Part shown: piece by piece, positions 40,691 through 42,082 of the stretch
Layout: the number at the start of each line of letters is the position of its first letter
Numbering within the stretch: the first letter of the stretch is position 1
Origin: an uncultured Eudoraea sp.
GTDB taxonomy: Bacteria; Bacteroidota; Bacteroidia; Flavobacteriales; Flavobacteriaceae
DNA length: 42,082 bases
NCBI RefSeq assembly: GCF_947258925.1
Contig: NZ_CAMYKG010000042.1
Span: 1-42,082, forward strand
Direction: 5' to 3'
Notes under the pieces: model-generated
The model's input: the letters and a program-made list of their open reading frames with translations, nothing else
The model's database searches: none
What the model was told of the DNA's origin: nothing
Program-made: the position numbers and the translations under genes

Positions 40691-41615
40691 CAAATTTGCT
40701 CTATTTTGTTTTTTGCTGGTTTCATGCAACGAAGTAAAAGAAAAACCAGGTATTGCCCAAAATGATTATGTGTCAAGAGAACATCTTATTGAGGCAAAAG
40801 AACTGGCTGGAATTTTTGAAGATAAAAATATAAAAATAGTTGATTTCAGAAGTCCGGAGAACTATCAGACAGGGCATATATATGGATCTATAAATATTTG
40901 GCGTACAGACGTTTCAGATAACTCACTCCCTTACCAAGGAATAAGAGCAGATAAGGAAAACATTGAACGGCTCTTTAGTAGGTTAGGTATAGAAAATAAC
41001 GATCTAATTATAATTTATGATGATAAAGGATCGTCTGATGCAGCACGTTTATGGTGTATCTTAGATGAGTATAATTTTGATTCTGTGAAGATATTAAATG
41101 GCGGTTTAAAGAGCTGGGTAGGGACAGGTGAAAAACTTACTGTAACACCTGTAAAATACGATCCCACGCAATTCATCCTTCCCGAAAAAGGCAATGAGGA
41201 TATATGGATTGATAAGGAAGAACTAATTAGCTTACTAGGTAACGAGGACAGTAATATTATTATTGTTGATTCTCGCAGTTCAGAAGAATACAGTGGAACC
41301 CTCATTAAAAAAGGAGCATCAAAAGCAGGGAGAATACCAAATAGTATTCATATAGATTGGGCAGAAGCGATTGATCTCAGGAATAGTAAAAAGTTCAGGT
41401 CTATTGAAGAATTGCAAGTGTTATACAACGCCCTGGAAATGAATTTAAAAGATACAGTTGTTGTTTATTGCCATACCGGTTACAGATCATCTTTAACTAC
41501 CTTTGTACTGCAAGAGTTAATGGGGTTTGAAAATGTCAGGAACTATGATGGATCCTGGGTGGAATGGAGTTTTTTTGACGAATTACCTTATGAAAAAGAT
41601 AGTTTAATATTATAA
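40674..41615 (+). CDS. Two-domain rhodanese (sulfurtransferase) lipoprotein
   Basis: A 313-aa protein starting at the ATG at 40674, inside the end of the cytochrome gene. Lipobox LVSC (Cys18) makes it a lipoprotein, unlike most cytoplasmic sulfurtransferases. The first rhodanese domain (about 32-150, KIVDFRSPENYQTGHIYGSI) has an Asp-rich IIYDDKGSSDAARLW in place of a catalytic cysteine loop, so it is inactive. The second (about 170-300, IIVDSRSSEEYSG) has Cys266 in the active-site loop VVYCHTGYRSS. The substrate may be thiosulfate, a persulfide or 3-mercaptopyruvate. Co-transcription with the molybdoenzyme suggests linked release and oxidation of sulfur compounds in the periplasm. Confidence 0.9.
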   Translation: MISRISKFALFCFLLVSCNEVKEKPGIAQNDYVSREHLIEAKELAGIFEDKNIKIVDFRSPENYQTGHIYGSINIWRTDVSDNSLPYQGIRADKENIERLFSRLGIENNDLIIIYDDKGSSDAARLWCILDEYNFDSVKILNGGLKSWVGTGEKLTVTPVKYDPTQFILPEKGNEDIWIDKEELISLLGNEDSNIIIVDSRSSEEYSGTLIKKGASKAGRIPNSIHIDWAEAIDLRNSKKFRSIEELQVLYNALEMNLKDTVVVYCHTGYRSSLTTFVLQELMGFENVRNYDGSWVEWSFFDELPYEKDSLIL

Positions 41616-41626
41616 AATAAAAAGTT

Positions 41627-42082
41627 ATGGAAAAATATATCGATGCGTTTGTCTCAGCTTTTACAGGAAGTGTAGAATGGACCTGGAAGTCCATCCTGTT
41701 TGAAGTACCCTGGTATACCAATTATTTTTGGGGCCTTGTGGGTATTTCATTAGTCGTTTGGATTCTTGAAATTCTTTTCCCCTGGAGAAAAGACCAATCA
41801 ATTTTTAGAAAGGATTTTTGGCTGGATGCTTTTTATATGTTTTTTAATTTCTTCCTTTTCGCAATTGCCATTAGTGGTTTCTATAAATTGTTAGAGGCTC
41901 TATTTAGCGATTTGGGTATAACAGCCAAAAGCCTGGCCATTGTAGATATTTCTTCATACCCCATGTGGTTGCAATTACTTTTATTTTTTATTGTTCTGGA
42001 TTTTGTACAATGGTTTACGCACATACTCCTTCACAAATATTCCTTCTTATGGAATTTTCATAAAGTACACCATTCTGTTAAG
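41627..42082 (+). CDS. Sterol desaturase/fatty acid hydroxylase family protein (partial)
   Basis: The first 152 residues are visible; the rest is past the right edge. It starts at the ATG at 41627, 11 nt after the rhodanese stop, so it is probably in the same operon. Hydrophobic spans lie at about 32-50, 71-90 and 113-132. Histidine motifs of the di-iron hydroxylase family follow: HILLH (137-141) and HKVHH (147-151). The product of such enzymes is a hydroxylated or desaturated lipid. Why it belongs to a sulfur operon is unclear. Confidence 0.88.
   Translation, partial: MEKYIDAFVSAFTGSVEWTWKSILFEVPWYTNYFWGLVGISLVVWILEILFPWRKDQSIFRKDFWLDAFYMFFNFFLFAIAISGFYKLLEALFSDLGITAKSLAIVDISSYPMWLQLLLFFIVLDFVQWFTHILLHKYSFLWNFHKVHHSVK

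Noticed and set aside
1..42082. tRNA genes, CRISPR arrays, insertion sequences, prophage or integrase genes
   Set aside because: I looked for cloverleaf-like segments, regularly spaced repeats, transposase motifs and terminal inverted repeats by eye and saw none. A dedicated search could still find a short RNA gene.

Overview
The window looks like chromosomal DNA of a member of the Flavobacteriia (Bacteroidota). The supports are AT-rich DNA, starts without clear Shine-Dalgarno sequences, promoter elements resembling the Bacteroidota TAnnTTTG -7 box, and families typical of that class: 2TM-domain proteins, a PspC/GIN-domain operon, DUF2141, DUF4870, and a TonB receptor with a carboxypeptidase-like N-terminal domain. 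I saw no rRNA, tRNA, CRISPR array, insertion sequence or prophage gene. The genus cannot be settled from the sequence alone.

Layout. Positions 1-3569 (minus) are one signalling operon: a secreted repeat protein, a LytS-type histidine kinase carrying a C-terminal 2TM domain, three free 2TM proteins, and a response regulator cut by the window edge. A PaiB-like protein (3708-4313, plus) faces a second two-component pair (4365-7066, minus). Positions 7272-9981 (plus) hold two copies of a two-gene module, each an NTF2-fold lipoprotein of 171 aa followed by a secreted protein of 254 aa. Then come an S9 peptidase, a small membrane protein coupled to a Tat-exported sugar isomerase-like protein, and an SLC45-type MFS transporter. 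A TonB-dependent receptor (minus) diverges from a DUF2141 protein.

Positions 18298-19789 are a dps/oxyR divergent pair in which oxyR is broken by a deletion through its helix-turn-helix. Next are a small helical protein, a DacB-type carboxypeptidase, a minus-strand run (Nudix, DUF2461, AIM24, DUF4442), and the DUF4870-PadR-PspC-GIN envelope operon, whose PspC gene is also frame-broken. A dipeptide epimerase is translationally coupled to an AONS-like aminotransferase, probably for murein peptide use, followed by a lipocalin-like protein and trxB.

The right end (31746-42082) is the most striking part. A minus operon encodes TolC, a membrane-fusion lipoprotein, an RND pump, a PII-like protein and a DUF2892 membrane protein. 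Beyond upp, a plus operon encodes a Tat-exported sulfite-oxidase-fold molybdoenzyme, a membrane-anchored monohaem cytochrome c, a lipoprotein with two rhodanese domains, and a sterol-desaturase-family protein running off the edge. The promoters of both operons carry the same perfect 14-bp palindrome GTAAC-N4-GTTAC, placed at nearly the same distance (22 and 23 nt) upstream of a -7-like box. The pump operon has a second, imperfect copy 23 bp further upstream. This suggests that one CRP/FNR-type regulator controls a joint sulfur oxidation and efflux response. Its gene is not in the window.
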